DNA of 64,000 bases from Carettochelys insculpta (Eukaryota > Chordata > Testudines > Carettochelyidae), in contig NC_134148.1 of NCBI RefSeq assembly GCF_033958435.1, positions 10,580,501-10,644,500 of the forward strand. The letters run 5' to 3'. The notes under the pieces were generated by a model. It saw only the letters and a list, made by a program, of their open reading frames with translations, ran no database searches and was not told the DNA's origin. Each line of letters begins with the position of its first letter. The first letter of the stretch is position 1. Made by a program: the position numbers and the translations under genes. Shown piece after piece: positions 31,710-43,190 of the stretch.

Positions 31710-32581
31710 AGGAATGTGGCAGCAGGAGTTCAATACTGCTGAAAGAGTTGGGGAATGTGTTCTGCAGAGATCATTTGCATGAAAATACAAAGGTGTGCTT
31801 ATGTAATACCTTGTAAACAAAGCCTGCTGGGAGCAGACAAAGCAAGGATGTTTTGTCTATTGTATACAACATGTTGTTGTAAAGTCACAATTTATGCTAT
31901 CACCCAGTGTAAGAATTGTGGAGTCTCAATAATGCTTGAAGTTTTGTGGGGGTACAGGGCAGTCATTGCTACTGTGTGAGATATGGATTACAGACGGCTC
32001 CCCCCCCCCCAAAGCACTGTGAGAAAAAAGAGGGGCAGCACAGTGACTGAATGGGCTGGCTAGAAACCTTTTGGTTGTGCAGCTGTAAGACTTCTCTGAC
32101 TAGTTCCCACCCACTGTTTACAGACGGATCTCAGGATAAGTCTATAGATTCTCACAGATCAGCTGTCTTGGTGGACTCTCAGACGCTGTAGCTAGGCTGG
32201 GAGCTGGAATCACAGGGTTTTGCTTATAGCAAAACCTACAAGACAGCAGTGGAGGGATGGACAGTGCAACCAGCAGCGGGCTGGTAGGAAGAGCAGCAAG
32301 TGGACAGCAGGCATGACTGGAAGATGGCCGATGGGGCAGCTGGCAGGGAGCAAGTGGAACACCAGACCAGTGTAAAGGTGGCATCGCCTCATTTCTACAC
32401 TCAGCCTGTGCTTGCGAGTGGGGAAGCTTTGCCTCTCCAAGACACCCAGGGTGTGCGCGTGAATTTCCCAGGCTACTGGGTGGGGGCTTGAGCCAGTTCT
32501 GTGTGGGATGGATGAAAAGGAACCCCTAGCTATTGAACCCGGCCCTGGTTGCTGCCGACTCCTTCCGGCAGAAGGGTTACA
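31706..32581 (+). mobile_element. Solo LTR of an endogenous retrovirus-like element, family 1, copy 1
   Basis: Begins TGTAAGGAATGTGGCAGC and ends GAAGGGTTACA, giving matched TGTAA/TTACA ends. The flanks CAAT (left) and CAGT (right) differ by one base. Two more copies begin TGTAAAGAATG (55099) and TGTAAGGAATG (61123), and all share CACAATTTATGCTA, CATTTGCATGA and ACAGGGTTTTGC blocks. No internal viral genes flank it, so it is a solo LTR formed by recombination. Confidence 0.75.
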
Positions 32582-32585
32582 CAGT

Positions 32586-33028
32586 TATCTCACCACCATA
32601 AGTGGTATACATGAAGCAAAACTGTACAGCAGATAGAAACAAAGAACCAGACAGAGGCAATTCAGATAAACGTGAGAGAGAAATCAAGAAATGAGACTTT
32701 GACAACCAGCTATTGACAACTGAGTTTTTGCTCGACAGAACGTGATCAACCAAAGTTTTCTTTATCTTCTAGACTCCACCCTTTATCTGGAGGTGATAGA
32801 TTGGATCATCTTTCTAATAGCCCCAAACTGCCTCATTTCAATGGGACTGGTGTGTAAGGTGTCAAGACCTGGCTGACCATACATTTCCCAGGTGCTGCTT
32901 GATTAAGGCTTAGCTTGAAAAGGCTGCTTGAAAAGGCTTAGCTTATGAACAAGGCCTCAGACTATCATCTACAGATGGACTGTGATTCTGGTTCTTTGTT
33001 TTTATACCCCTGTAAAATTAGCAAACGT
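32586..33028. other. Unassigned DNA
   Basis: No recognisable gene or repeat between the LTR and the Harbinger element. Confidence 0.45.
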
Positions 33029-33435
33029 ACTGGTGCGTCTACACGTGCAAAAATCTTCGAAAAAAGAGGCCCTTTTACGAAAGAGCAGGAGGAGCGTCTA
33101 CACGCATAAACCCATCTTTCAAAAGAAAATCGAAAGTCCAGGGCTTGGAAATCAAAATCCGAACGCCAATCCCGTATCAGGAACGGCTCTCCCTTTCGAA
33201 ATGATAAATCGAAAGCGTACACGTGTAGACGCTCCACAGCCCACTCTTTTGAAATACAGGTCTGTCATGGTGCCGATCAGCTGGAGTGTGGGGCCACTCC
33301 AGCCGGCAGCAGCGGGACTGTATGGTGCCTACGTTTGTCTGCCTTTAAGCCTCATGCACACAGAAAACCCGTGGCAGGAAGCTGAGAGTGTGCTAGAGGC
33401 AGCATGCGCACGACCTCCAGCCACACGCTCCAGCC

Positions 33436-35013
33436 ATGGCCAGCAACCAGACACCCCGCGAGCCCCACGGCCCCCCCTCCGAGCCCTCTCCAGCCTCCCA
33501 GGGCTCCCGGGGGAGAAAAAAAAACAAGCCCCTCCTGGATGGAGCGGGAGCTCCGGGACCTCCTCGGCCTCTGGCAGGACGAGGAGGTCCTCCGCCACAT
33601 GGGGGTCAAGCGGTGGAATGCTGCAGCCTTCGGCCGCCTGGCAACAGGCCTCCGCACCAGGGGCCACCTGGAGTGTACCCCAGACCAGGTACGCTCCAAG
33701 GTGAAGGTGCTGCACCAGGGATATGCCCGGGCCAGGGACCAGGACAGACACTCCAGGGCAGGTCCAGCGACCTGCCCCTTCTACTGGGAGCTCTGGAGCA
33801 TCCTGGGGCCCCAGGAGAGTTCCCCCCCCACCTGTGGTCTTCCTGGACTCCTCCGGGGAGGAGCTGCAGGTGGAGGAGATGTAGGAGCAGCCCAGACCGG
33901 GGACCCAGGAGGGCGAGGGAACCACCAACTGGTCAAGCGAGGAGGGGGAGCTGACCATCCTCATCCCCTCCTGCTCCTCCAGCTGGGCGACCGAGGGCTG
34001 GCCATCCCTGGACATCGCCGAAGGACCCTCTGGTATGTACAGGGAGGGGCGAACACCTACTCCAAGGTTGGGGGGCAACGCAAGGGCTAGGCGCCCGCAC
34101 ATGGGACCAGTGGTCCCAGGCCGTACACAGGCCAGCCCCCACATGGGATGCGGCACCCCGCGGTGGTGCATCAGCGATGCCCAGCACCTGCCCTCAGTGG
34201 ACAGCACCATAAGCCGTGCAGGGGTGGTGGCTGGTCGGTGTCGGACAGTGCCCAGGGCCCACATACCGCAGGCTGGGAAGGGCCACCTGCGGGAGAGACC
34301 CCTGGAATCACACCCAGGCTGGGAGGCCCTGTCCCGGGGGGAGTCTCCTGGGGCGGGGGGCAGTGTCCCTTGTGCGGGTGGGAGCCCCATGGGGTGGGCT
34401 CGGGCGGGTAGGCCACAGCCGGGTCCCCTCCGTCTGGGGTACACTACTGACATGCTCTCCTCTTCTCCACACAGCCACACCATCTGGGGGCTGGGAGAGC
34501 CCCGCGCCATCCCTCGTGCCGGAGAGCCCACCAGCTGCAGCTGTCCGCATAACACCCCAGGCAGGGCACTGTCGGGGCCGTGGCCGGAGGGCCCTACGCC
34601 AGGCTGAGGAAGACCAGGCCAGCCAGCGTCAGGCCGAGGTGGCTGAGGAGCACCTCCAGCTCGCCCGGGCAGATATGGAGTGGCAGAGGGTGGCCTGGGA
34701 CAGGATGCTGGACACGCTCCAGGGCATTGGCCAGGCTGTGCAGGGGCACACAGCCACTATGGCCCGCCTCCTGGCCCACCCGGAGACTCCTACTGCTGCC
34801 CCTGCCCCCGCCACCCCCACTGAGCCTGCTCCCGCTGCCCCCTCTGCCTCCCCCAAGCCTGCCCCCCGCTGCCCCCACCAGGCCCACCTGCTGGCAATAT
34901 TTGCCAGTGGTACCGACACCCTCCCCCCACAGCCGGGCACCCCACACCCGAGGGGGGGCAGGGGCTCCAGGGGCCGATGGGGTTCACGGCCCACCACCCC
35001 TGCCCCGCAATGA
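33436..35013 (+). pseudogene. Harbinger Myb/SANT-like protein, two exons, broken
   Basis: This accessory protein binds the transposon's DNA and partners the transposase. The likely start is MASNQTPREPHG at 33436. The frame breaks at an A-run near 33512. The SANT-like domain then follows in the next frame (33533-33811): MERELRDLLGLWQDEEVLRH, MGVKRWNAAAFGRLATGLRT, QVRSKVKVLHQGYARARDQ, CPFYWELWSILG. A second break in a C-run near 33825 leads into VVFLDSSGEELQVEEM, cut by TAG at 33882, then DIAEGPSG. A donor (GTATGT at 34033) and acceptor (CACACAG ending 34474) join in phase. Exon 2 encodes a coiled-coil-prone segment (EDQASQRQAEVAEEHLQLA) and a proline-rich tail to the TGA ending at 35013. Two frameshifts and a stop make it non-functional. 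Confidence 0.8.
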
Positions 35014-35193
35014 GCACCTTGCCCCCCTCCAAGTTGGTTCCCTCTACCCCCATCAGAGTTAGGTTCCCCCCAGTCCCCCCTCCAAGTTAGGGTCGCCCCG
35101 GCCCCCCTCCGATTTAGGTTCCTCCCTCCAAGTTAGGTTCCCCCTGTACATATTATTCCAAACACCCAAGTTATATAAATGTTTCTTTATTAT
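35014..35193. other. Shared 3' region between the converging Harbinger genes
   Basis: GTTCCCCC and AGTTAGG words recur several times (TCCAAGTTGGTTCC, CAGAGTTAGGTTCCCCCC, TCCAAGTTAGG), giving a short degenerate repeat between the stop codons. The transposase poly(A) signal lies at 35186-35191 on the minus strand, next to its stop. Confidence 0.6.
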
Positions 35194-36656
35194 TCACCAC
35201 TCCGTCCTGTGCTCCTCGATGGCTGGTGGGTGGTGGATGTGCAGGTGTGGTGGGGGTGGCAGGAATGGTGGGTGATGGATATGTATGGGATGTGGGCGTG
35301 CGTGCAGGTCAGAGGTGGCCATCAGCAAAGGCCTGCCTGAGGACCTCCTGGGTGCGGTGGCCGTCCTGGTGGGCCTGGTGGATGGGGGCGGCGCCCAGCT
35401 GCTCATAGACAGCGCCAGCTGGAGGACCCCCCCGGGGACATAGGCGTCCCCCTTTCCCTCCACAATGTTGTGGAGGACACAACAGGTGCCCACCACCTGG
35501 GGCACGTTGGGGACCCCGACCTCCAGCCGGGTGAAGAGACACCTCCAGCGCCCCTTTAGATGCCCAAAGGCCCACTCCACCACGTTGCGGGCATGGTTGA
35601 GGTGCTCATTGAACGCCTCCTGGGTGGGGTCGAGGTGTCCTGTGTAGGGCCGCATGAGCCATGGCTGCAGGGGGTACGCCACATCTGCCACCATGCAGAG
35701 CGGCATGGTTACGTCCTCTGCCATGGGGATCTCCCTCTGGGGGATGAAGGTGCCGCAGAGGCTGGAGTTCTGGAAGACCCGGGCATCGTGGGTGTGGCCG
35801 GCCCAGCCCACATAGAGGTCAGTGAACTGGCCCCTCGCGTCCACGAGGGCCTGCAGCACCACCGAATGGTAGCCCTTCCAGTTGATGTACTGGCCGGCGC
35901 TGTGTGACAGGGTGCGGATGGGGATATGTGGGTGCCATCCAAAGTGCTGATGCAGTTTGGGAAGCCCAGGTCCTGGAAGCTGGCAATGGTGTTGTCCACA
36001 TCCCCCAGACGGACGACCCTCTGGAGCAGCATCGACCTGCAGAGGGGGAAGGGGGACGTGCTCTAGTGTGGGTGTGGCGGCCATGGCCCCCCCGCCTCGG
36101 GCCCATTCTGCCCCACTCCCGTCCAGCCCTTGGCCCGTTCAGCCCCTTGCAGAGGAGGGTTCCCCTTGCCCCAGCCCCCGCTTACCTCCATAAGTACAGC
36201 CCCGACGGTGGCCTTGCCCACCCCGGACTGCTGTCCCATGGAGCAGTAGGAGTCCGGGGTGGCCAGCTTCGGTATGGTGATCACGACCCATTTCTCCAGG
36301 GTGAGGGCTGGCCGCATGCAGGTGTCGTGGAGCCGGAGTGCGGGGGCGAGCCAGTGGCAGATCTCGTCGAAGTTCTGCCTCGACATGCGGGAGTTCCGCA
36401 GCCACCTTTCCTCACCCCACTCCCCCAGCACCACGCGCTCCCACCAGTCGCTGCTGCTGGGGTGGGTCCAGAGGCATCGGGGCACCTGGGGGGGCACCCG
36501 GCAGTGCCCTGGGGGGGGGTGGAGCTCCATGGCCCCCGTGGGACCTTGCAGCCACCTGATGAGCTCGGGTGCAGCTGTGGCGAGGGAGCACCGCACTGCC
36601 AGCAGGACGTCCATAATGAGGGCGTCCGCCTGCAGGAGCTGTTGCTGGGCCTCCAT
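35194..36656 (-). pseudogene. Harbinger DDE transposase (HARBI1-like), two exons, broken
   Basis: PIF/Harbinger transposases cut and join the element with a DDE catalytic triad. Exon 1 (36656-36186, minus) is 157 open codons starting MEAQQQLLQADALIMDVLLA, with DWWERVVLGEWGEERWLRNS and SYCSMGQQSGVGKATVGAV. It ends at a GTAAGC donor. Exon 2 starts at 36036 after CTCTGCAG. In one frame it has LLQRVVRLGDVDNTIASF and the first aspartate (ISTLDGTHI). A frameshift near 35923 moves to INWKGYHSVVLQALVDARGQ, the second aspartate (VADVAYPLQPWLMRPYTG) and the glutamate (NVVEWAFGHLKGRWRCLFTR). An AATAAA follows the stop directly. The triad is visible, but the exon junction and frameshift break the frame. 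Confidence 0.85.
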
Positions 36657-37004
36657 GGGCACGAGTGGGCTCTGCCGGGCAGGAACAGGCTGGTCAGCGC
36701 TCGGCTCGTGCGGAGGGGAGGGCGGAGGGAGGGGCCCTTTAACGGAGGCGGCTGGCTGTGGCCTCGGAGGGGCTTGTCGGCCATGGGACCCCGTCCGTGG
36801 CGTTTCCTGTCTCCCTCCTTTCGAAAGAGGGCTTGGAGCCGTGTGGCCGCTCTCGTTCGAAAGACCAGGATGGCACTTTGAAAGAGCGGATCGGAACGCC
36901 GACCTGAAAAATGGCAGCCGGTGCTCTCTTTCGATGGCCGCTTCTCCAAAAGCCGAGCTTCGATTTTTTGCCCTTTTGAAAGGGCGCTTACGTGTAGACG
37001 CATC

Positions 37005-37371
37005 TGGTGTGTCTAGACTTGCATTCCTCTTTCGAAAGAGGCATGCAAATGAGGTAAACTGAAAATGCAAATGAAGCATAAATTTGCATATTCCACACCT
37101 CATTTGCATATTCCAATTTCAGAGGAGCTTCTTTCGAAAGAAGAAAGCCAGTATAGATGCTGCTCTTTTGAAAGTAAACCCCATTTTCAAAAGAATCCTT
37201 CTTCCCATTAAATAAAGGGTTTACTTTCGAAAGAGCAGTGGCTACACTGGCTTTCTTTTTTCGAAAGAAGCGCTTTCAAAATTAGAATACGCAAATGAAG
37301 TGCAGAATACGCAAATTTACACCTCATTTGCATACCTCTTTCAAAAGAGGAATGCAAGTGTAGACACACCC
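37005..37371. mobile_element. Palindromic Harbinger MITE, family A, copy 2
   Basis: The left end TGGTGTGTCTAGACTTGCAT and right end AATGCAAGTGTAGACACACCC are inverted repeats of family A. Internal CTTCTTTCGAAAGAAGAAAG and ATTCTTCTTCCC-type blocks match copy 1. Its left end is flush with the right end of the two-gene Harbinger element. The immediate flanks do not form a clean 3-bp duplication. It is shorter than copies 1 and 3 by roughly 40 bp in the centre. Confidence 0.85.
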
Positions 37372-37374
37372 ACT

Positions 37375-39936
37375 AAGACTGCACCTAAATTCTTATAGGG
37401 CTTTACAGGCAGACCTGAAGAGCAATATCCTGACATGTGACTTTGAATAGACTAACATGCACAACCAATGGCTCTCCTTCTACCTAGCTGACAACAACCA
37501 GCAGAAAGGAGGCTGATGAGCAGGTGGGAATCCAAAGCTTGCTCATGGTACCTGCTTTGGTGTGCTGCTCTCAGTGCGGGCCCTTCCCAGCCCTTCCAAA
37601 GGCTGGACCTGGAAGAAAGGCCTTGGAGAAGCATAAGGTGAGGTCAGTGTGAAAAGGTAGATGGAGGTAAGCATGATGCTCACACGTTGTGAGGGACACA
37701 CAGTTTAACTGTTTCAACTTCAGCATCTCAAAAAATGGAACTTCCATGTAGTGTAGCTATTGCTATTCTGTCAGACCTGCGTTTTCTGCTGTGGCCAGTC
37801 TCAGCCTGGCATATGGATGAGGAAGGGGCTGGTGATGGCATCAGACAGCCAATGACTTTCCCTGGTCCTGGTGCCAGTTGGAACCAACCCCTGTAGAATT
37901 TAAACTGTTTCAGTTTGCAGTAACTCCTACAAAACCACCATCAGCTGGGAAGAGCAGAGCACAATAGGCTCTAGCGACATCCCCTTCCTATCTGTCCACC
38001 AGTGGCACAGGACCATTTTTACAGTGAGGCTGCTGAAAGCCAGTAGTCCTCAGCCCCTTCATCCTGTCTGTCCCCCTCCATCTTCCAGAGCTGGGGCCAG
38101 AAGCAAACCTGTGGCTCTGGGTAAGTGGATGAGAAATATGGACAGAGTTAACTTGGCCAAGGCTGGGACCCTGTGTGCATTGCTGGGAGCAAAGCTCCCA
38201 ATGCGGGGTCAGTGGTGGCTGAGACCCCACACATGGAGTCCAAGTGCAGAGCTGACCAGGAGCTGATCTCTGGGTGCAGGGCTGGAGGCAGCCAGAGCCC
38301 TGAGCAAAGGGCTGATATCAGTGGGACCCCTGCACAAGGCCTGCAGCCCCTCCCCACACACCTATGCCCTTCACTCCCCAGGCTCCAGAGAGGGTGGGAC
38401 AGAGGCCCAGCTATTCCAGCTGGGTACTCGCTGGAGAAGTGGTGAGTTTCCTCCTCCAGAAGGCACCTATACCATTTCAACCAGCCATGTCCTCAAGTCT
38501 CCCAGCTTTTCTTGAGATACTTTAATTTGTCCCTCCAGTCTTCAGACATTACTATGCTCATGTCTTGAACACTGAAAAACGGTCTCCTTCTGGTAGGGTT
38601 TTGTAGACTCCCGTCCAGTCCACCAGAGTCTCACTTTCTTCAGGCAAAAGTGCCTTCTCCTCTCACCACCTGCCTGCTCCAGACAACGCAATTCCTGGAA
38701 GAATATGTATAATGTGGAGCACCCACCTCTTGTGAGCACCCCATGGCTGAGTGCTCGTGCCTGCACCCTGTCTCTTTGTAGTGGCTCATCAGCAACTCAG
38801 CCCTCTGGCCAACTCAAGCACAATCTTTATTTGTAATAGCAAGACAAACACCTTCTGGGGTACAAGGCCAACAGGAGCCTTTCTTAGTGCCCTGGATAAT
38901 GTCTGTCTCATTTTGCCCCTGCTTTGTAATAGAGTGGGCCCCAGGGTTCCTTCCCTGGAGGCGATGTCTTTCCCCCTTTCTGGCCACAGCCCTTTAGCTG
39001 GGTAACTGCAGTTCAGTTCCATGCTCTGGGGAACCTCACCATCTAGGCCACTTCTCCCGCCCCCAATCCATGTGGCTAATGAGGGTGTGATCCCAGCCCA
39101 CCTCTGTATCCCAGCCCAGGGAGCCCATAAATAGCAGATGTCTGCAACATCTCTTTAAATAACTGCATTGCTGCTACAGTTCCCTGGGATACTTGCCCAT
39201 GGTCCCAGCTTTTTCTTCATCCTTACCTCAGGGCTTTGTGCTGGTGAAGTCCCAGCAGCCAGCCCAGAGCACCAACTGCTCTCCTCCAGCTCCAACAAAG
39301 AACTGAATATATTCTGGCCCGGCAGATCTCCTTATACTAGCTTGCTGGACTCTGACTGGCTGCTTCCCAAGCAGCCACTCTAGGCAGCTCAGAGGACCTT
39401 TCTACTGTTCTTTTGTGGGGTGCAGAGTGGCAAGAGTTCAAGGGTTCCAGCAGGACTTAGTTCACCCCTTCACAGCAGGTCTGTTTCATTATGGGATTGT
39501 CTTTGTTGGGGAGGGAGAGTGGGATGGAGAAAACATAAGCCAACGTTTAAATATTAGTTTTGAGAAAATGACCATCTGAAGTTGTACATTGGCCTCATGG
39601 CACAGAATAAATTTTCTTGTCTTAAGATTCTTCAGGGATCTTTCTCACAATACCTAAGGAAAGCCCAGTGGGCCAAAGTCATCCCTGCTCCAATTCCATT
39701 GTATTTAATCCAGGGCTGAATTTGGCCCAGCTTGTTGAAATGTTCTGAGAGCCTCTTGTTTGTTTGTTGAAACTTTTATAGCATCCTGTATAACCCCTAT
39801 TTCCTTGTACTAAATATTTCAAGAGCATTTGCAAGCAAACATTTTATCTAAAAATCAACAATAATACTAATATGCTGCATGCAGTGATAAATTACTTAGA
39901 ATACAAACTAATGTTCTAATTTGAGGTGCATAGTAT
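37375..39936. other. Unassigned DNA
   Basis: About 2.5 kb with no recognisable gene or repeat terminus. Open frames of 60-110 codons on both strands near 38.0-38.5 kb have no known motif and overlap one another, so I treat them as chance. Confidence 0.45.
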
Positions 39937-39941
39937 CATCA
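39937..39941 (+). repeat. 5-bp target-site duplication, left copy
   Basis: CATCA, repeated exactly at 40631-40635. Confidence 0.8.
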
Positions 39942-40630
39942 TGTCATGATCATGAGGGTTAGCCAGCATCCTGGGAGTAAAAGGGTTAACCTCCTTAGCC
40001 AGGTGGGGTTGGCCTATAGGAATGTAGGTAAGAATTGAATTTTTTGGCTCCTCCCTTTTTCTGTCCTCTGGTCTTGCTTCTTCTGTCTAGCCATGAGGGA
40101 GAGAGACACAGAATATCTCCCTCCAAGAACAGACCTTCCAATCTTCTGTAAGTAGGGTGAAGTTTAGATAAATCCGTTAGGCTTTATTGTTTTATGATTT
40201 GGGACGTGGGGTCTGATGTCTGCACTTTTTAGAAATGTTCTTTTACTTTCCTTGTAACTAAGTTCTAGGCCCATGGTGGAGACTCTCCATGTGTTTTACT
40301 TTGTGACTCTTCCAGCTAGTCGTGAGGCTTGCGACACGAATATAGTTGTAATAGTAAAAGTTCTCTCTTTCTCTTTTTATTAACCTGCTATTGGTTAATG
40401 TTTGTGTCCTGGTTTTTTACTTTTGGGGCTGAGATTTCCCAAGTAGTCTCTCCCTGGTTTCCTTATTATTACTTGGGTGGTGACAGCGAATTTTATCCCC
40501 AAAATCTAAGGGTTTTTAGGATTTTGTGAGGGGAGTTTATACCAAAACCTGGTAGATGAGGTTTTGGAGGTACTTTTGCTGGCCCCCACTTCTGCATTTA
40601 TCTTGCTAGAGTGGGGAAGGAGCCATGACG
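39942..40630 (+). mobile_element. Solo LTR (689 bp), family 2
   Basis: Begins TGTCATGATCATGAGGG and ends GGAGCCATGACG. The ends are inverted (TGTCATG against CATGACG, where the last base pair has probably mutated from CA). CATCA flanks both sides. Internal GGGTTAACCTCCTTAGCCAG and CTCCTCCCTTTTTCTGTCC match an LTR type I recognise from turtles. No internal retroviral genes are present, so this is a recombined solo LTR. The 5-bp duplication length fits several ERV classes and Ty3-type elements. Confidence 0.8.
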
Positions 40631-40635
40631 CATCA
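40631..40635 (+). repeat. 5-bp target-site duplication, right copy
   Basis: CATCA, matching 39937-39941. Confidence 0.8.
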
Positions 40636-42207
40636 CAAAAGTTAATTGATTAACCATCTGCAAAATAAATCTATGCGATACATTATTAACATCCCAAATG
40701 TCCCACAATACAGCTATTTCTTCAGGCAGGGTGTAGACAGACCTACCAGTGGATAAAGTTGCTAGGAACAGAAGATAAACAATATTTATTATGCTTCCTG
40801 TGTCCTTCAAGCAAATCTAAATTCAAGGTCTCAGCATAGACACACTTGACTAGAAGAATCTTAGGATGTTGTATCATTCCTGTTTTTCTCTTTTCTGATT
40901 TTATAACTCTCAGCATCAGAAAATAAAATAAACTAGTCATGCATATTCCATTGTTGCAGCTCAGAAATGTGTGCCCTAAAAAGTCACTTATTAAAAGAAA
41001 AGATTAAAATAGTAGAGATAATATGTCAGATTGCACTGCATGCCTAGTACATTAGAAAACGCTTATCTACCAGTTTTTAAAAAGTAAAATGTTAAGCAAA
41101 AATATAACAAAAATGTACTGATTACTACCAGGACAAAATCACATTAACTATCTCCTGCATTGTTCATTGTTCTGATGGTATGACAATAAATCTATTGCAC
41201 GAAAACTACCTATGGGTACAAAAGATAGTCTTAGGGCTAGTCTTAACATGTCAATTTCTACCCCAGAACTTGGACTGGAGGAAATCAGGATCTCATGAAA
41301 CTACTATCAGCTGAACCACCAGCTGGAGCTGGCTGGCAAGTGACTTTATAATTCAGATTTTACAACACCATGGATGTCTGTAGGAAGGATGTCAAGGGAA
41401 ATACATCCCCACTGAGCTGATCCTGATTTGTGTTTGTCACAGCAAACATCCAAACAATAAGGCGTTCCCAAAGAGATTCTAAAACTTTATATGGTCTTTG
41501 TAGCCCTGAGCAGGCCAGTGAGACCTGAATTCGGACCTGTGGAAATGATGGCAGCATGGGCACCGAGCTTCTGAAGGAAGGAGCCATCGGCAAAGGTGGG
41601 TGGCATCTGGAGAATTTGGTGAGGCCACTTTAAATATTTCCAAACACATTCGGAGTTTTAAAGGTACATCCAGAAATGTAAAATGGACAGTTGCAGTAAT
41701 ATTTCGCGTGACCCCACTAGCAAGTGCCAGCAAACCCTATAAAATATAGACTACTTTATAGAATGTACTCTCCTACTTCAACATCTCCTGCTGGTTTCTT
41801 GTTTTCCTTTCCCAGCCTTGTTTCCTCTCTACCTATTGCAGAGGGCCATGTCTTAATGCTCTTTGTGCTGTTAAGTACGTTGCACATTGTTCTGTCTGAT
41901 GATCTCTGCTGTAAGGGACCAAGGGGTCAGGAGTGATGTTTTGGTACAATGCAGAGACATATCACTGTCCTACAGAAGGCTGGCCAAAAGGGAGATCTTA
42001 ACCAATATCTCTTTGCTCACCTGACATCCTAAATCTTTGAGCCATCCCACAAACTCCCTTCACAATGGGGAGACAGAGCAGAACCATGTGACTCTTCAGT
42101 GACTGAAATGATAGCAAGTGAGGTTTATTTGGCCGCAGATCTAGTTATAAAACCTGCATAAATGATTCTACTCTGAAGTGACTGTGAAAATGTGGCTGGG
42201 AGTAGAG
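40636..42207. other. Unassigned AT-rich DNA
   Basis: No recognisable gene or repeat. Confidence 0.45.
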
Positions 42208-42576
42208 CTGGCCAACATTTTTCAAATAAAGTTCCCCCCTTCCAGTGAAAAGTGCAGCCTCAGGGTGACAAACATTTTCTGAGTTCAGTGAATTTGATTA
42301 AATGTTTCAGTCAAACTTCCCTCCTCTGAAAAAAACAAAAACATTTCACATGGACATTCTGAAAATGAAAGGTTTGAAGTTTTCAACTGGAAACACCTTG
42401 TTTCCAGATTTTACTCTTTTTATTAAAAAAAAAAGATTAAACGCTTGAAAACCAAATGAAACTTTTTGGTTCAGGTTGAACAACCTATTTTGTTTGACCA
42501 AAACCTAGTTTTTTTTCAACTTTTCTGTTCGACTCCACCCAAAATGATTTTTGATTCATTTTTTGAGCTTGGCCAT
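42208..42576. mobile_element. Possible hAT-type MITE rich in CATTTT/GAAAC words
   Basis: The left side reads AGAGCTGGCCAACATTTTTC and the right side TTTTTTGAGCTTGGCCATG. Both contain a GGCCAA/TTGGCC-type terminus and AATTTTTC-like subterminal sequence typical of old reptilian hAT MITEs. The target duplication is not clear, so this is tentative. Confidence 0.4.
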
Positions 42577-43069
42577 GAAGCAAATAAGTTCTAATTGTGA
42601 GTCTTTCAAGGACTCACAGTTAACTGCACTCAGTTTGCAAAAAGAATGTATTTTCAGCTGCAAACTCAGGGAGGAAACCCCAAGAAAATGTCCTTGTCTT
42701 CCATAGCCAATAATTAACAATAACAAAAATACCACAGCCCACCATTGCAGTGGAGTTGTGACTATGTACCAGCCAATATGCAGCCTCACTCACTGGGGAA
42801 GGAAAAAGGACAGTCCCAACTATAAGCACTTCCTGTTTCCTTCATCAGGGCTGCTTGCAAATACAAAATTCAAACCAGACTAAATCAGCTGAAGCTAGTG
42901 AGTGACAGCCAGGAAGGACCATGCACCTTTCCTTTGCTAGCCCTCTTTGGCAATCGCTTTCCTTTCCTGACCCTGCCTAGATGCGACAGGTGGGCATTGG
43001 TAACCCTTTACAAGCCAGAACACCTTTGTTAGATCTGGTCACAGCATGGTGTAAGAGATCATATGTAAG
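42577..43069. other. Unassigned DNA
   Basis: No recognisable gene or repeat. Confidence 0.45.
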
Positions 43070-43190
43070 GCATATAGGCTGTCATCTGCAAAGCCCTAGG
43101 CTCAGATCCAGATTAGATGCCATGCAATGATCATGAGCAAGTCAATTAGCCCCTGCTAGTGTTCATCACATAACTGAAACACTGTCACCC
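43070..43190 (+). mobile_element. Possible MIR-like SINE remnant
   Basis: ATCATGAGCAAGTCAATTAG and CCCCTGCTAGTG followed by ACTGAAACACTGTCACCCTG resemble the core and tail of a MIR-type SINE, heavily diverged. Confidence 0.3.

Larger units (their letters stand above)
33032..37004 (+). mobile_element. Near full-length two-gene Harbinger transposon (about 4.0 kb)
   Basis: The left end GGTGCGTCTACACGTGC and right end TTACGTGTAGACGCATC are inverted repeats. Inside, a Myb/SANT-like gene on the + strand and a DDE transposase on the - strand face each other and end within 180 bp. This is the normal organisation of autonomous PIF/Harbinger elements. The subterminal AAAGAGGCCCTTTTACGAAA and CCTTTTGAAAGGGCGC blocks resemble family A and C MITEs. 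Both genes are broken. ACT precedes the left end, and the right end abuts a family A MITE. Confidence 0.88.

Noticed and set aside
31218..31820. 200-codon ORF taken as one protein
   Set aside because: Its first 42 codons are LTR sequence read by chance; only the part from 31695 downward is LINE ORF2.
33329..34555. 408-codon open frame on the minus strand
   Set aside because: It is the antisense shadow of the GC-rich SANT-like gene. It spans its exon, intron and promoter side, and has no recognised domain.
35904..36881. 325-codon open frame on the plus strand
   Set aside because: It is antisense to the transposase exons, and the minus strand carries the conserved transposase motifs.
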